64,000 bases of DNA from Pseudomonas sp. R37(2017) (GTDB taxonomy: Bacteria > Pseudomonadota > Gammaproteobacteria > Pseudomonadales > Pseudomonadaceae): contig NZ_NEHO01000007.1 of NCBI RefSeq assembly GCF_002113375.1, forward strand, positions 1 through 64,000, given 5' to 3'. A program made the position numbers and the translations under genes. Positions 11,347 through 22,110 of this stretch are shown here, piece after piece; position 1 is the stretch's first letter, and each line of letters opens with the position of its first letter. Below the pieces are notes generated by a model. The model saw only the letters and a list, made by a program, of their open reading frames with translations, was not told the origin of the DNA and did not search any database.

Positions 11347-11607
11347 TCAGGCGTTACCTGGCTCAGCGTCACCTGCATCGGATTCGGTCGCGCTAGGCAG
11401 ACGAATTGGACGCACCGGCACCACTGTAGAGATAGCGTGTTTGTAGACCATCTGGCTTACGGTGTTTTTCAGCAGGATGACGAACTGGTCGAACGACTCG
11501 ATCGTACCTTGCAGTTTGATACCGTTGACCAGGTAGATGGACACCCCAACTTTCTCTTTACGTAAAGTATTCAAGTAAGGGTCTTGTAGCGAATGCCCTT
11601 TTGACAT
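11347..11607 (-). CDS. hfq: RNA chaperone Hfq
   Basis: Hexameric Sm-like RNA-binding protein of 86 residues that pairs small RNAs with mRNAs and takes part in catabolite repression control with Crc in Pseudomonas. Sequence shows [18 protein letters not shown], the Sm1 motif ([19 protein letters not shown]) and Sm2 with [10 protein letters not shown]. The C-terminal tail is short, as usual in Pseudomonas. Start at 11607 follows AGGAG at 8 bases. The 94 bp gap after miaA probably holds an extra promoter. Confidence 0.98.
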   Translation of the reverse strand: MSKGHSLQDPYLNTLRKEKVGVSIYLVNGIKLQGTIESFDQFVILLKNTVSQMVYKHAISTVVPVRPIRLPSATESDAGDAEPGNA

Positions 11608-11701
11608 GTGCCGCACTCCTTTAAGGATTCAATATAAAAAAATAGGTAAACAGATGGCTTCAGCCGCCACACCCCCAAGGATAGACGGCAATTGCAAGGA
11701 C

Positions 11702-12673
11702 TCAGCTCAATATGGAGATGGTCCCTAGGTATTTCAAGGCGCGTGGCAGATTGTCGCAATCCAGACTGTCCAGCCAATGCAGATCAGTCCAACTGCGCAG
11801 CCAGGTGAACTGGCGTTTCGCCAATTGGCGCGTGGCAATGATTCCACGCTCCTGCATCTCGGCTGACGTCAGCTTGCCATCCAGGTAGTCCCAGACTTGG
11901 CGGTAGCCTACTGCACGTATAGACGGCAACCCGGCATGCAGGTCACTTCTCTTGCGCAGGGCTACGACCTCGTCAATGAATCCCTGTTCCAACATTAAAG
12001 TGAATCTTTGTTTAATTCGCTCGTGCAGTACCTGGCGATTTGCCGGGGCAATAGCCAAGTTTGCAACAGTATAGGGCAATTGTTGCCGCCCCGAAGCGGC
12101 TGCTTCAGTACTTTGCACAGATTGTTTCAATCGCAGGGCAGTCATGCTTTGACCGCTGACACGATAAACTTCCAGCGCTCGACTCAAACGCTGGGGATCG
12201 TTCGGATGTATTCGCGCCGCAGACTCCGGATCGATCACCGCCAATTGTTCGTGCAAGGCTTGCCAGCCAAGGCGCGCAGCCTCTTCTTCGATTTGCGCAC
12301 GGACGTCGGGGTCGGCAGCCGGCATATCCGCCAGACCTTCAACCAAAGCCTTGTAATAAAGCATGGTGCCGCCCACCAGCAGCGGAATTTTTCCGCGCGC
12401 GGTGATATCGGCCATGGCTTCCAGGGCGTCGCGGCGGAAATCCGCGGCCGAATAGCTTTCGGCCGGGTCGAGAATATCGATCAGGCGATGCGGATACTGT
12501 GCCAGCAGCTCTTTGGAAGGCTTGGCGGTACCGATGTCCATGCCACGGTAGACCAGTGCCGAATCGACGCTGATCAACTCGCACGGCAGGACTTTGCTGA
12601 GTTCGATGGCCAGGTCGGTCTTGCCGGCGGCGGTCGGACCCATCAGGAAAATCGCAGGTGGGAACTGGCTCAT
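11702..12673 (-). CDS. miaA: tRNA dimethylallyltransferase
   Basis: Adds a dimethylallyl group to A37 of tRNAs that read codons starting with U, the first step to ms2i6A. The protein is 323 residues, with P-loop GPTAAGKT at 12-19, [17 protein letters not shown] substrate loop and [12 protein letters not shown]. The ATG at 12673 overlaps the mutL stop (TGATG), so it is translationally coupled to mutL. An in-frame TTG just upstream is less likely. Confidence 0.97.
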   Translation of the reverse strand: MSQFPPAIFLMGPTAAGKTDLAIELSKVLPCELISVDSALVYRGMDIGTAKPSKELLAQYPHRLIDILDPAESYSAADFRRDALEAMADITARGKIPLLVGGTMLYYKALVEGLADMPAADPDVRAQIEEEAARLGWQALHEQLAVIDPESAARIHPNDPQRLSRALEVYRVSGQSMTALRLKQSVQSTEAAASGRQQLPYTVANLAIAPANRQVLHERIKQRFTLMLEQGFIDEVVALRKRSDLHAGLPSIRAVGYRQVWDYLDGKLTSAEMQERGIIATRQLAKRQFTWLRSWTDLHWLDSLDCDNLPRALKYLGTISILS

Positions 12674-14583
12674 CAACGACCGCGCAAAAACAGTTTGTCC
12701 AGATCGTCAAGGCCCAGCTGGGTCCAGGTCGGTCGGCCATGGTTGCATTGACCGCTGCGCTCGGTGTTTTCCATGTCACGCAGCAGACCGTTCATTTCCG
12801 GCAGGGCCAGGCGCCGATTCGCGCGAACCGCGCCGTGGCAGGCCATGGTCCCGAGCAATTCGTTCAGGTGCGCCTGAATGCGATCACTGGTGCCGAACTC
12901 CATCAGATCAGCCAGTACGTCGGCGACCAGCCGGTTGGCTTCGGCCTGTTTGAGCAGTGCCGGGATCTGCCGGATCGCCAGGGTTTCCGGGCCCAGGCGC
13001 TGCAACTCAAAGCCCAGGCGCTGGAACCAGGCGACATGCTCCTCGGCGCAATCGGCTTCACGCTGGCTGACGGCCAGGGATTCCGGCACCAACAACGGCT
13101 GGCCACTCAAGCCTTCGCTGGCCATGGCGACCTTCAGACGTTCGTACATGATCCGCTCATGCGCGGCATGCATGTCCACCAGCACCAGGCCCTGGGCATT
13201 CTCCGAAAGGATGTAGATACCCTTGAGTTGTGCCAGCGCATAACCCAGCGGCGGAATGTCATCCTGCCCGGCCGGTAGCGCGACAGCATTGGCCTCGGGC
13301 AGCGGTGCAAAAAACTCGCGATAGGCGGCCTTCGCTTCAGCGACAGGCACACCGGACTGCGGACGCGGGGTGTATTGATACTGATAACCCGCGCCAGAAC
13401 CCGACCCCGCCGGCGTATTGAACGACGGCTGAGCCTGGGGCTGCTCCAGCAGTGCGTTGGCGGCCAGGCGCATTTCGCCCTGAGGCCCGAACTCGCCGGC
13501 TTCGAGGCCGGTGGGCCGAACGATGGCAGTGGCAACCGGCGTCGCCAGATGGTCGTCCGGTCGCACATCGCCCAGGGCGCGGTGCAAGGTGCCGTAGAGG
13601 AAGTCGTGAACCATGCGCCCTTCACGGAAGCGCACTTCGTGCTTGGTCGGGTGCACATTGACGTCGACGCCGGTCGGATCGACTTCGAAAAACAGTACGA
13701 AGGTCGGGTGCCGACCGTTGAACAGCACGTCGCGATAAGCCTGGCGTACCGCGTGGGCCACCAGCTTGTCGCGCACGGCACGGCCATTGACGAAGAAATA
13801 CTGCAAGTCGGCCTGGCTGCGATTGAAGGTCGGCAAGCCAACCCAACCCCACAGACGCAGACCGTTGCGCTCGATTTCTATCGGCAGTGCCTGCTCCAGG
13901 AATCCAGGACCGCAGATCGCCGCCACGCGCCGGGCGCGGGCCGCTTCATCCCGGGCTTCGTGCAGACTGAGGATGGTCTTGCCGTTGTGGCGCAAATGGA
14001 ACGCCACATCGAAGCGCGCCAGCGCCAGACGCCTGATCACTTCTTGCAGGTGATCGAATTCGGTTTTTTCGCTTTTGAGAAACTTGCGTCGTGCCGGCGT
14101 ATTGAAAAACAGATCGCGCACTTCCACCGATGTGCCCACCGGATGAGCCGCCGGCTGTACCCGGGCCGCCATTTCACGGCCCTCGGTCTCGACCTGCCAT
14201 GCCTGATCGGCGTCGCGGGTCCGGGAGGTCAGGGTCAGGCGCGCGACGGAGCTGATCGATGCCAGGGCCTCGCCGCGAAAACCCAGGCTCATGACCTGTT
14301 CGAGGTCTTCCAGGTTGCGGATCTTGCTGGTGGCGTGACGAGCCAGGGCCAGGGGCAGATCGTCGGCGGAAATTCCGCTGCCATCGTCGCGCACCCGCAG
14401 CAGCTTGACACCACCCTGCTCCACATCGACGTCGATGCGCCTGGCACCGGAGTCAAGGCTGTTTTCCAGCAGCTCCTTGATCACCGAAGCCGGGCGCTCG
14501 ACCACCTCACCCGCGGCAATCTGGTTCGCCAGTCGCGGACTGAGCAGCTCGATTCGCGCGCCGTTGTTCACGACCTGGTTCAT
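12673..14583 (-). CDS. mutL: DNA mismatch repair protein MutL
   Basis: Links mismatch recognition by MutS to downstream incision. The protein is 636 residues: an N-terminal GHKL ATPase ([20 protein letters not shown], then DDGSGI and [10 protein letters not shown]) and a C-terminal dimerisation domain containing [14 protein letters not shown]. As in other Pseudomonas, the C-terminus carries the [13 protein letters not shown] motif. The proline/glutamine-rich linker is about residues 340-440. Its start overlaps the amiB stop by four bases (ATGA). Confidence 0.97.
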   Translation of the reverse strand: MNQVVNNGARIELLSPRLANQIAAGEVVERPASVIKELLENSLDSGARRIDVDVEQGGVKLLRVRDDGSGISADDLPLALARHATSKIRNLEDLEQVMSLGFRGEALASISSVARLTLTSRTRDADQAWQVETEGREMAARVQPAAHPVGTSVEVRDLFFNTPARRKFLKSEKTEFDHLQEVIRRLALARFDVAFHLRHNGKTILSLHEARDEAARARRVAAICGPGFLEQALPIEIERNGLRLWGWVGLPTFNRSQADLQYFFVNGRAVRDKLVAHAVRQAYRDVLFNGRHPTFVLFFEVDPTGVDVNVHPTKHEVRFREGRMVHDFLYGTLHRALGDVRPDDHLATPVATAIVRPTGLEAGEFGPQGEMRLAANALLEQPQAQPSFNTPAGSGSGAGYQYQYTPRPQSGVPVAEAKAAYREFFAPLPEANAVALPAGQDDIPPLGYALAQLKGIYILSENAQGLVLVDMHAAHERIMYERLKVAMASEGLSGQPLLVPESLAVSQREADCAEEHVAWFQRLGFELQRLGPETLAIRQIPALLKQAEANRLVADVLADLMEFGTSDRIQAHLNELLGTMACHGAVRANRRLALPEMNGLLRDMENTERSGQCNHGRPTWTQLGLDDLDKLFLRGR

Positions 14584-16010
14584 TCTTTGGCCGCCAATTC
14601 AGTGCCCGGGATAGTCAGGTGCTGACCGATCTTGAGCTCATCGCTCGACAGGTTGTTGGCGCTGCGCAGGGTCGCGGGCGATACCTGATAGCGCACGGCG
14701 ATCATTGCCAGGGTCTCGCCCGGGTTGACGCGGTGGTCACGTGGACCCTGCACAATCTTGCCAGAGTCACGCAGCCAGGCGATGTAAGTGCCGGGTGGCG
14801 GGTTCTGCTGGAAGAACTGGCGCACGCCGCTGCTGATCGAACGCGCCAGTGCCTGCTGGTGGCTTGATGCGGCGAGCTTAGAGGCTTCGTTGGCGTTGGA
14901 GATAAACCCGGTTTCCACCAGGATCGACGGAATATCCGGCGACTTCAGCACCATGAACCCGGCCTGTTCGACCCGCTGCTTGTGCAGAGGGGTCACCCGG
15001 CCGATGTTGCTCAGCACCTTCTGGCCAACGTTAAGGCTGGATGTCAGGGATGCCGTCATCGACAGGTCAAGCAGCACCCCGGCAAGCATGCGGTCCTTGT
15101 CATCGAGGCTGACGTTACCGGCGCCACCGATCAGGTCGGAGCGGTTTTCGCTATCGGCCAGCCAGCGGGCCGTCTCCGAAGTCGCGCCGCGATCGGACAG
15201 GGCAAATACCGAAGCACCGAAAGCGGCGGCGGAAGGCGCGGCGTCGGCGTGGATCGAGACGAACAGGTCGGCGCCTTTCTTGCGGGCGATTTCGGTACGG
15301 CCGCGCAACGGAATGAAGTAGTCGCCGGTACGGGTCAGTTCAGCGCGGAAGCCTTTCATGCCGTTGATCTGACGCTGTAGTTCGCGGGCGATCTGCAACA
15401 CCACGTCTTTCTCACGCTGACCGCGAGAACCCGATGCTCCTGGGTCTTCGCCACCGTGTCCGGCATCGATGACCACAATGATGTCGCGCTTGCCGGCCGG
15501 GGCCGGTGGCAACTTGATTGCCGGCTCGACTGGCGTGACCGGCACTGCAGGCACGGTGGCGACCGACGGTGTGGGCGCGGGAGGAGGCGCGGCATCCGCG
15601 GCGTTATCGAACAGATCGACCACCAGGCGGTTGCCATACTGGGCGTTCGGCGCCAGGGAGAAGCTTTTCGGCGTTACCGCCTTTTTCAGGTCGATGACCA
15701 CCCGCAGGTCGGTCGGCGTGCGTTGAGCCGAGCGCATGGCGGTAATCGGGGTGTTCGAGGTGTTGACGTTGAGCGGCGCACCGAGGGTCGCGCCATTGAT
15801 GTCGATGACCAGGCGATCCGGAGCCGTCAGGGTAAAGACGCTGTGCTGCACCGGCCCGGTCAGGTCAAACACCAGTCGTGTGTTGTCCGGTGCTCGCCAC
15901 AGACGAACACTGTTGACCTTCGAATCGGCCACAGCGTCGACGGTCACCGCCAAAAACAACACCCCTACGGCAGCCACCAACGCTCGAAAGCGCATACCTA
16001 ACCCCATCAT
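14580..16010 (-). CDS. amiB: N-acetylmuramoyl-L-alanine amidase with AMIN and LysM domains
   Basis: Periplasmic amidase that cuts peptide stems from murein during daughter-cell separation. The protein is up to 476 residues: signal peptide, AMIN septal-targeting domain (about 30-130), Ala/Pro-rich linker (about 135-170), zinc-dependent Amidase_3 domain ([24 protein letters not shown]), and a C-terminal LysM murein-binding domain ([17 protein letters not shown]). The start is uncertain: 16010, 16007 and 15995 ([11 protein letters not shown]) are in frame, and the last gives the most compact signal peptide. It directly follows tsaE. Confidence 0.94.
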   Translation of the reverse strand: MMGLGMRFRALVAAVGVLFLAVTVDAVADSKVNSVRLWRAPDNTRLVFDLTGPVQHSVFTLTAPDRLVIDINGATLGAPLNVNTSNTPITAMRSAQRTPTDLRVVIDLKKAVTPKSFSLAPNAQYGNRLVVDLFDNAADAAPPPAPTPSVATVPAVPVTPVEPAIKLPPAPAGKRDIIVVIDAGHGGEDPGASGSRGQREKDVVLQIARELQRQINGMKGFRAELTRTGDYFIPLRGRTEIARKKGADLFVSIHADAAPSAAAFGASVFALSDRGATSETARWLADSENRSDLIGGAGNVSLDDKDRMLAGVLLDLSMTASLTSSLNVGQKVLSNIGRVTPLHKQRVEQAGFMVLKSPDIPSILVETGFISNANEASKLAASSHQQALARSISSGVRQFFQQNPPPGTYIAWLRDSGKIVQGPRDHRVNPGETLAMIAVRYQVSPATLRSANNLSSDELKIGQHLTIPGTELAAKE

Positions 16011-16481
16011 CTATTTGGATTCCAATGCCAAGGCGGCACACCAGGCCTCGCCACGCGAACCCTGGGATAAAATTGTCAGCGAACGCCCGCTGTCTTGCGG
16101 GCTAATGGTAATGGTCAGGTCCGGCTTTGGCAAAAAGCCTTCACCTTTGTCGGGCCACTCGATCAGACACAGTGCATCGTCTTCGAAATAGTCGCGGATA
16201 CCGAGGAACTCCAGTTCTTCCGGATCGACCAGACGGTACAAATCGAAATGGAAGGCACGAACGTCGCCGACCACATAGGGCTCAACCAGGGTGAAGGTCG
16301 GGCTTTTCACGGCCCCGACATGTCCAAGTCCGCGGATGATGCCTCGGGACAACGTGGTTTTGCCCATTCCCAGGTTGCCCTCGAGGAAAATCAGGCCATG
16401 CCCTTTTGTGATCTGTGCGATACGCGCGCCAAACGCGGTCATCGCCTCTTCATCCGCCAGGTACAGGGTTACTTCAGACAC
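16011..16481 (-). CDS. tsaE: tRNA threonylcarbamoyladenosine biosynthesis ATPase TsaE
   Basis: ATPase of 156 residues needed for t6A37 formation on ANN-decoding tRNAs with TsaB, TsaC and TsaD. The P-loop GNLGMGKTT is at residues 35-43, followed by VKSPTFTLVEPY and the FDLYRL motif. Translation appears to start at GTG, with GGAGGAG upstream, and it overlaps the end of nnr by 13 bases. The nnr-tsaE-amiB-mutL-miaA-hfq order is classical in gammaproteobacteria. Confidence 0.96.
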   Translation of the reverse strand: MSEVTLYLADEEAMTAFGARIAQITKGHGLIFLEGNLGMGKTTLSRGIIRGLGHVGAVKSPTFTLVEPYVVGDVRAFHFDLYRLVDPEELEFLGIRDYFEDDALCLIEWPDKGEGFLPKPDLTITISPQDSGRSLTILSQGSRGEAWCAALALESK

Positions 16482-17968
16482 GGTGCATGCTCCTCCAACA
16501 ACTGACGAATGGCTGGTATCAGATCACTGGCCGCCAGCCCACGGCCCGATTTACCTTGTTGCTCACCGGCATTGGCGTGCAGCCAGACCGCCAGGCAGGC
16601 TGCGTCGAATGCCTCCATGCCCTGGGCCAGCAACGCGCCGATCACACCGGCCAGAACATCACCCAAACCGGCGGTAGCCATCGCCGGATGACCCTGATGA
16701 CACAACGCCAGGCGCCCGTCAGGACTGGCGACCAGACTCCCCGCGCCCTTGAGCACCACGACCGCTGTATATTTTTTGCTCAACGCATGGGCCGCAGCCG
16801 GTCGATCCGCCTGAACCTGGGCCGTACTCATTCCGAGCAAACGCGCGGCCTCCCCCGGATGTGGCGTGATCACGCAGTCCGCGGGCAAACTCACACGCTC
16901 CCCAGCCAACATATTCAGTGCATCGGCGTCCCAGACTTGCGGTAGCGGTGCGTTGGCGGCGGCCGATAACAGGCTGCACCCCCAACCAGCCTGCCCCAGT
17001 CCCGGACCGACAACCAGTACAGAAACTTTTTGAAGCAAACCCATCAACTGATTGGCTGACGAAGTGCCCAGCACCATCGCCTCGGGCAACCGCGCCAGTG
17101 CGGCGGGGACATGTTCGCTGCGAGTCGCCACCGAGACCATGCCCGCGCCGCTGCGCAGGGCGCTTTGGGCACTGAGCAGGATTGCACCACCGAACCCGCG
17201 ATCACCGCCGATCAGCAGCACATGCCCGAATCGGCCCTTATGGGAAGCAGGGGCCCGGGGGGCCAGGCGCGGCAGATTATCAGCCGTGAGACGACGGGCA
17301 CTGGTCGGCGCCCCCCCAAGCACCTGCGGATCGGCGTGCAGGTCATTGAAAACCAGCTCACCCACGACATCCGCCGCATCACCGGTGAACAAGCCCAGTT
17401 TCAGGCCGATGAAGGTGACCGTCAGATTTGCTCGCACCGCGCAGCCGAGGAGGCGACCGGTATCGGCGCATAAGCCGGAAGGGATATCTACCGCCACGAC
17501 TGGCAGTCCACTGGCATTGATCGCGGCGATGACACTGGCGTACGGCTCGCGCACCTCACCGGTCAGGCCAGTACCCAACAAGGCGTCCAGCACAATGCCA
17601 CGCAACTCGGACCGGACACCCCAGGACTCGATGGTGACGCTTTCAGACACCGCCTCGGCATGGGCCAATGCCGCATCCCCCTGCAGACGTTGCCGATCCC
17701 CCACCGCCAGCACCCGAACCGACCAACCGGCACGCTGGGCCAATGCGGCCACCAGATACCCGTCTCCGGCGTTGTTGCCGTGACCGGTCAGTACACTCAG
17801 TTCGTTCGCTGTCGGCCATTGTCGCACCAGCGCCCGCCACGTCGCCCGCGCGGCGCGCTGCATCAGTTCGAAGCCTGGTGTGCCGGCGGCGATCAGGCTC
17901 GCGTCGAGCCCTCGGACCTGCGCGGCGCTGTACAGCGCGTCGGGAAATTCATCTTTAGTGTGCGGCAT
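16469..17968 (-). CDS. nnr: Bifunctional NAD(P)H-hydrate repair enzyme
   Basis: Repairs damaged NAD(P)HX. The N-terminal YjeF_N epimerase domain (residues about 1-220, GHGNNAGDGY) converts the R to S epimer; the C-terminal carbohydrate-kinase-like dehydratase domain (about 230-499, with GPGLGQ, TPHPGEAARLL and GLGDVLAGVIGALLAQG) dehydrates it. The 499-residue start MPHTKDEFPDALYSAAQVR is chosen because the upstream extension overlaps the divergent queG promoter region and lacks conserved sequence. It heads the tsaE-amiB-mutL cluster. Confidence 0.95.
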   Translation of the reverse strand: MPHTKDEFPDALYSAAQVRGLDASLIAAGTPGFELMQRAARATWRALVRQWPTANELSVLTGHGNNAGDGYLVAALAQRAGWSVRVLAVGDRQRLQGDAALAHAEAVSESVTIESWGVRSELRGIVLDALLGTGLTGEVREPYASVIAAINASGLPVVAVDIPSGLCADTGRLLGCAVRANLTVTFIGLKLGLFTGDAADVVGELVFNDLHADPQVLGGAPTSARRLTADNLPRLAPRAPASHKGRFGHVLLIGGDRGFGGAILLSAQSALRSGAGMVSVATRSEHVPAALARLPEAMVLGTSSANQLMGLLQKVSVLVVGPGLGQAGWGCSLLSAAANAPLPQVWDADALNMLAGERVSLPADCVITPHPGEAARLLGMSTAQVQADRPAAAHALSKKYTAVVVLKGAGSLVASPDGRLALCHQGHPAMATAGLGDVLAGVIGALLAQGMEAFDAACLAVWLHANAGEQQGKSGRGLAASDLIPAIRQLLEEHAPCLK

Positions 17969-18031
17969 GCGTCTTCGGGCTCCGATGTCTGGCAGAATTA
18001 TACGCACCTCAGCTCCGGTTTCTCTCGCCTC

Positions 18032-19111
18032 ATGCCCGCTATTACCACAGACCTTCCTGCTCTCGCCCAATCCATCAAGGACTGGGGCCGCGAGCTGGGC
18101 TTTCAGCAAGTCGGCATCAGCGGCCTCGACCTGGGCGAGCATGAGCAGCACCTGGATCGCTGGCTCGCCGCCGGCTACCACGGCGAAATGGACTACATGG
18201 GCGCCCATGGCAGTAAACGCTCGCACCCGGAAGAGCTGGTGCCCGGCACGTTACGCGTGGTTTCACTACGCATGGACTACCTGGCGGGCGATACCCACAT
18301 GGCGAAAATGCTCGCCCAGCCGGAAAAAGCCTACGTCTCGCGCTATGCCCTGGGGCGCGATTACCACAAGTTGATCCGTAAACGCGTGCAACAACTGGCG
18401 GAAAAGATTCAGGCGGTCATCGGGCCTTTCGGTTATCGCGCATTCGTCGACAGTGCCCCGGTGCTGGAAAAAGCCATCGCCGAACAGGCCGGCCTGGGCT
18501 GGATCGGCAAAAACACCCTGGTGTTGAATCGCAAGGCAGGCAGCTATTTCTTCCTCGCCGAACTGTTCGTTGATTTGCCGCTGCCGGTGGATCCGCCCCA
18601 CGCCACCGAGCATTGCGGGCGATGCAGCGCGTGCCTCGACATCTGCCCGACCAATGCCTTCATTGGCCCCTATGTGCTGGACGCCCGGCGCTGCATTTCC
18701 TACCTGACCATCGAACTCAAGGGCGCGATCCCTGAAGACCTGCGGCCGCTGATCGGCAATCGGGTGTTCGGTTGCGATGATTGCCAGATTGTCTGCCCAT
18801 GGAACCGCTTCGCCCGGCCTTCCGGTGAAAACGACTTCAAACCTCGTCACAATCTGGACAATGCCGGGCTGGCGGAACTGTTCATGTGGGATGAAGAGAA
18901 GTTTCTCAGCAGTACCGAAGGCTCGCCGCTGCGCCGGACCGGTTACGAAAACTGGTTGCGCAACCTGGCGGTAGGGTTGGGGAATGCACCTTCAACGATT
19001 CCAGTGCTGGAGGCGCTGAAGGCGCGCCGGGAGCACCCTTCAGAACTGGTACGTGAACATGTCGAGTGGGCGTTGCGACAACATGCCGAGCGTCAGGCTT
19101 CGTCGTTGTAG
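18032..19111 (+). CDS. queG: Epoxyqueuosine reductase
   Basis: Cobalamin-dependent iron-sulfur enzyme that reduces epoxyqueuosine to queuosine in tRNA. The protein is 359 residues. Two 4Fe-4S clusters are indicated by CGRCSACLDICPTNAF and by FGCDDCQIVCPWNRFA. The DUF1730 domain lies N-terminal and a HEAT-like segment C-terminal. The start MPAITTDLPALAQSIKDWG is preferred over a longer in-frame extension that would run deep into nnr. It is divergent from nnr with 63 bp between starts. Its last 19 bases overlap the converging gene at 19093. Confidence 0.95.
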   Translation: MPAITTDLPALAQSIKDWGRELGFQQVGISGLDLGEHEQHLDRWLAAGYHGEMDYMGAHGSKRSHPEELVPGTLRVVSLRMDYLAGDTHMAKMLAQPEKAYVSRYALGRDYHKLIRKRVQQLAEKIQAVIGPFGYRAFVDSAPVLEKAIAEQAGLGWIGKNTLVLNRKAGSYFFLAELFVDLPLPVDPPHATEHCGRCSACLDICPTNAFIGPYVLDARRCISYLTIELKGAIPEDLRPLIGNRVFGCDDCQIVCPWNRFARPSGENDFKPRHNLDNAGLAELFMWDEEKFLSSTEGSPLRRTGYENWLRNLAVGLGNAPSTIPVLEALKARREHPSELVREHVEWALRQHAERQASSL

Positions 19112-19704
19112 ACGAACTTGGGCATTTCCCAATGAAAACGGATCGCCAGCAATCGCAACAGAAAACCGCCGAACAAGGTGATCAGAATCGATTGTTCATT
19201 GGGTAATTGCAGATAGATGCAGAGCATGTAACACCATGCCGAGACGAAAGACACGCTGGCGTAAAGTTCGCGACGGAAAACCAGCGGAATGTCGTTGCAG
19301 AAGATGTCCCGCAAGATTCCACCGAATACACCGGTGATCACACCGCTGACCGACGCCACCAACATGCCGTGCCCCATTTCCAGGGCAATAATGCAACCAA
19401 TCAGCGTAAACGCCACCAGACCCATGGCATCGAGCACCAGAAACAGCGAACGCAGATGTCGCATCCAGCGCGCGGTGAACACGGTGATCATCGCAGCAAC
19501 CGTGGTCAGCACCAGGTATTCCGGGTGCTTGACCCAAGTCAGCGGGTAGTGCCCGAGCAACACATCGCGCACCGACCCGCCACCCAGCGCCGTGACGCAC
19601 GCAATCAGCACCACGCCAAACCAGTCCATCCCTCGACGACCGGCAGACAAGGCACCGGTCATGGCTTCGGCGGTGATGGCGATCAGGTAAAGCATCAACA
19701 ACAT
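19093..19704 (-). CDS. TRIC/UPF0126 (YicG-like) inner-membrane protein
   Basis: Small membrane protein of 203 residues with about seven helices and an internal two-fold repeat: GGGSVRDVLLGHYPL in the first half and GGILRDIFCNDIPL in the second. These GGxxRD motifs define the UPF0126 family, which is related to trimeric intracellular cation channels. Some members have been proposed to move glycine or monovalent cations; transport here is an inference. It converges on queG with a 19-base antisense overlap. No partner gene is evident. Confidence 0.9.
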   Translation of the reverse strand: MLLMLYLIAITAEAMTGALSAGRRGMDWFGVVLIACVTALGGGSVRDVLLGHYPLTWVKHPEYLVLTTVAAMITVFTARWMRHLRSLFLVLDAMGLVAFTLIGCIIALEMGHGMLVASVSGVITGVFGGILRDIFCNDIPLVFRRELYASVSFVSAWCYMLCIYLQLPNEQSILITLFGGFLLRLLAIRFHWEMPKFVYNDEA

Positions 19705-19819
19705 GGTGGCGGTCCTTGCAAAAAGGCGCGCAGTCTACTGACTTCGCCGAAGCACCAAAAGAGCGCTTTCGGTTACGCCGCGCTGAATCTTTCGCGGCGT
19801 CGGCCCAACCGCCACAAAG

Positions 19820-20362
19820 TCAGACCTTGATGAAATGTTTGCGGTAGTGCTGCAACTCGGCGATGGATTCGCGAATGTCATCCAGGGCCAGGTGGGTGCT
19901 GCCCTTCTTGAAGCTGTCGCGCACGTCCGGCGCCCAGCGCGCGGCCAGCTCCTTGAGCGTCGACACGTCGAGATTGCGGTAATGGAAATAGCTTTCCAAG
20001 GATTTCATGTGGGTATAAAGGAAGCGACGGTCCTGGCAGATGCTGTTGCCACAGATCGGCGACTTGCCCTTCGGCACCCACTTCTCCAGGAAAGCGATGG
20101 TTTCGGCTTCGGCTTCGGCCATGCTGATACGGCTGTCGCGCACACGTTGGGTCAGGCCCGAGTTGCCGTGAGTACGGGTGTTCCACTCATCCATGGTAGC
20201 GAGGACTTCATCGCTGTGGTGAATGGCGATTACCGGGCCTTCGGCCAGGGTATTGAGCTCACTGTCGGTGACGATGGTGGCCATTTCGATGATGACGTCG
20301 GTGTCCGGGTTCAGACCGGTCATTTCCAGGTCGATCCAGATCAGGTTCTGCGCGTTTTGCAT
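19820..20362 (-). CDS. orn: Oligoribonuclease
   Basis: DEDDh 3'-5' exoribonuclease that degrades diribonucleotides, including the pGpG made when c-di-GMP is broken down; essential in many Pseudomonas. The protein is 180 residues. Exo I motif IDLEMTG has Asp11 and Glu13; the closing motif [11 protein letters not shown] holds the later His/Asp residues. The start at 20362 follows AGGAG; a start 18 bases upstream lacks support. It is divergent from rsgA with about 107 bp between starts. Confidence 0.97.
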   Translation of the reverse strand: MQNAQNLIWIDLEMTGLNPDTDVIIEMATIVTDSELNTLAEGPVIAIHHSDEVLATMDEWNTRTHGNSGLTQRVRDSRISMAEAEAETIAFLEKWVPKGKSPICGNSICQDRRFLYTHMKSLESYFHYRNLDVSTLKELAARWAPDVRDSFKKGSTHLALDDIRESIAELQHYRKHFIKV

Positions 20363-20469
20363 GTGTCGGCTCCTAGGCAATGCTGCGCAGTTTAGCCTAG
20401 GCCGGTGGCCGGGCGTGCTAAACTCGCGGCCGTTTTACCTAATCGCTGCATTCTTTATACGGAACACCC

Positions 20470-21501
20470 ATGGCCAAACGCCAACTCAATCGCCGCCAGA
20501 ACTGGCGCATCGAAAAGATTCAGGGCGAACGCGCTGCCCGCGCCGCCAAACGCGAGTCCTCGGCTGTCGAGGCACTTGAGGGCGGCGACCTGGGCCCGGA
20601 ACAGCATGGCCTGGTGATCGCGCACTTCGGTGTGCAGGTCGAGGTCGAGGCCCGTGACGGCGAACTGGCCGGCCAGGTGTTCCGTTGCCACCTGCGCGCC
20701 AACCTGCCAGCGCTGGTGACCGGCGATCAGGTGGTCTGGCGTGCCGGCAACCAGGGTATTGGCGTGATCGTGGCGCAACTGCCGCGCAACACCGAGCTGT
20801 GCCGCCCGGACACCCGCGGCCAGCTCAAGCCCGTGGCGGCCAACGTCGACATGATCGTCATCGTGTTTGCTCCGCTGCCCGAGCCCCACGCCAATCTGAT
20901 CGACCGCTATCTGGTGGCGGCCGAACATGCGGGCATCAAGCCGCTGTTGCTGCTGAACAAGTTCGACCTGATCGACGAACACAACGCCCCGGCGCTCAAT
21001 GCCTTGCTCGCGGTGTATCGCACCCTCGGCTATCCGGTGCTGGAAGTGTCGGCCCACCACGGCAACGGCATGGAACAATTGCAGGCGCAACTGGACGGGC
21101 GCATCAGCGTGTTCGTCGGCCAGTCCGGTGTCGGCAAGTCGTCGCTGGTCAACAGCCTGCTGCCGGATGTCGAAACCCGCGTCGGTCCGCTGTCCGAGCT
21201 GTCCGGCCAGGGCACCCATACCACCACCACCGCGCGACTGTTCCACTTTCCCGGCGGCGGCGAGTTGATCGACTCCCCGGGTATCCGCGAATTCGGCCTG
21301 GGCCACGTCAGCCGAGCCGACGTCGAAGCCGGCTTCATCGAGTTCAACGACCTGCTTGGCACCTGCCGCTTCCGCGACTGCAAGCATGACCGTGAACCCG
21401 GTTGCGCCTTGCTCAAGGCCCTGGAGGACGGCCGCGTGCAGCAGCAACGGATGAACAGCTATCGCTCGATCATCGCCAGCCTGCCGGAAAACGGCTACTA
21501 A
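20470..21501 (+). CDS. rsgA: Small ribosomal subunit biogenesis GTPase RsgA
   Basis: Circularly permuted GTPase of 343 residues that checks late 30S maturation. The order is G4 (NKFD, 163-166), G1 (GQSGVGKSS, 217-225), G3 (DSPG, 268-271). The N-terminal OB fold precedes it, and a zinc-binding set C299, C304, H306, C312 follows. Divergent from orn, as in P. aeruginosa. In that species motB is next; here the TIR-caspase operon intervenes. Confidence 0.97.
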   Translation: MAKRQLNRRQNWRIEKIQGERAARAAKRESSAVEALEGGDLGPEQHGLVIAHFGVQVEVEARDGELAGQVFRCHLRANLPALVTGDQVVWRAGNQGIGVIVAQLPRNTELCRPDTRGQLKPVAANVDMIVIVFAPLPEPHANLIDRYLVAAEHAGIKPLLLLNKFDLIDEHNAPALNALLAVYRTLGYPVLEVSAHHGNGMEQLQAQLDGRISVFVGQSGVGKSSLVNSLLPDVETRVGPLSELSGQGTHTTTTARLFHFPGGGELIDSPGIREFGLGHVSRADVEAGFIEFNDLLGTCRFRDCKHDREPGCALLKALEDGRVQQQRMNSYRSIIASLPENGY

Positions 21502-21700
21502 ACATGCACGCCGGCCGCCCTGCCTCCAGCGGGGCTGGCCAGCGGCTGGATCATCCACCACTTAAACATCAGACCTTTCCGTAAGACACCAGCAGGGACT
21601 CTTGTAGGGCATTTCTCTTTAAATCGCCTCCCCTTGTAGCCGCCAGCCAATAGCCTAGTTTCAGACCCTCTTCGCACTCCAGCGACACCGAGGGATACCC
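21502..21700 (+). promoter_or_regulatory. Upstream region of the TIR-caspase operon
   Basis: No reading frame of note. It must contain the rsgA end and the operon promoter. The best candidate I see is TTGTAG (21634) and TAGTTT (21656) with 16 bases between, a weak sigma-70 match, 40 bp before the start codon. GAGGG at 21691-21695 is a good ribosome site for the first TIR gene. No operator or inverted repeat stands out. Confidence 0.35.
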
Positions 21701-22108
21701 ATGCAAACCTACCATCTGTTCATCAGCCACTCGTGGAACTACTCCGACGCCCACGACAATCTCGTGCGCCTGCTCAACGCCAAGCCCGGTTTCACCTACA
21801 AGAATTTTTCAGTGCCACCGGACAACCCGATTGTCGGCGCGAAAACCGACAAACAACTTGAGGAGGCCATCGAAAACAAGATCCGCCCCTGTTCGGCGGT
21901 ATTGATCATGGCCGGGATGTACTCCACCTACAGCAAATGGATCAACAAGGAGATCGAGATCGCCAAGCGCATGGGCAAGGTGATCATTGCAATCAAGCCG
22001 TTCGGCGCCGAGCGCATTTCCACGGTGGTACGCGAAGCGGCACACGCCGAATGTGCGTGGAACACCAACAGCATCGTCAATGCGATTCGCCAGCATACGG
22101 CGGTGTAA
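21701..22108 (+). CDS. TIR-domain protein, ThsB-like (first TIR of the defence operon)
   Basis: A stand-alone TIR-like domain of 135 residues. It opens with YHLFISHSWNYSD, the form seen in ThsB/DUF1863 proteins of Thoeris systems. The expected catalytic glutamate is Glu84 in SKWINKE, four residues after Trp80. No membrane segment or other domain. By family knowledge such enzymes cleave NAD+ and make a cyclic ADP-ribose isomer on phage infection. The caspase gene begins two bases after its stop, so the two are co-translated. Product and trigger are inferred. Confidence is high for a TIR fold, lower for the specific role. Confidence 0.85.
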   Translation: MQTYHLFISHSWNYSDAHDNLVRLLNAKPGFTYKNFSVPPDNPIVGAKTDKQLEEAIENKIRPCSAVLIMAGMYSTYSKWINKEIEIAKRMGKVIIAIKPFGAERISTVVREAAHAECAWNTNSIVNAIRQHTAV

Positions 22109-22110
22109 CC

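Noticed and set aside
17660..18031. Long N-terminal extension of queG
   Set aside because: It is antisense to nnr and lacks conserved sequence; the start at 18032 gives a normal-length protein.
21937..22110. Upstream in-frame extension of the caspase gene into the first TIR gene
   Set aside because: It would overlap most of the first TIR gene. The ATG at 22111 gives the conserved KGLFIGIND start two bases after the TIR stop.
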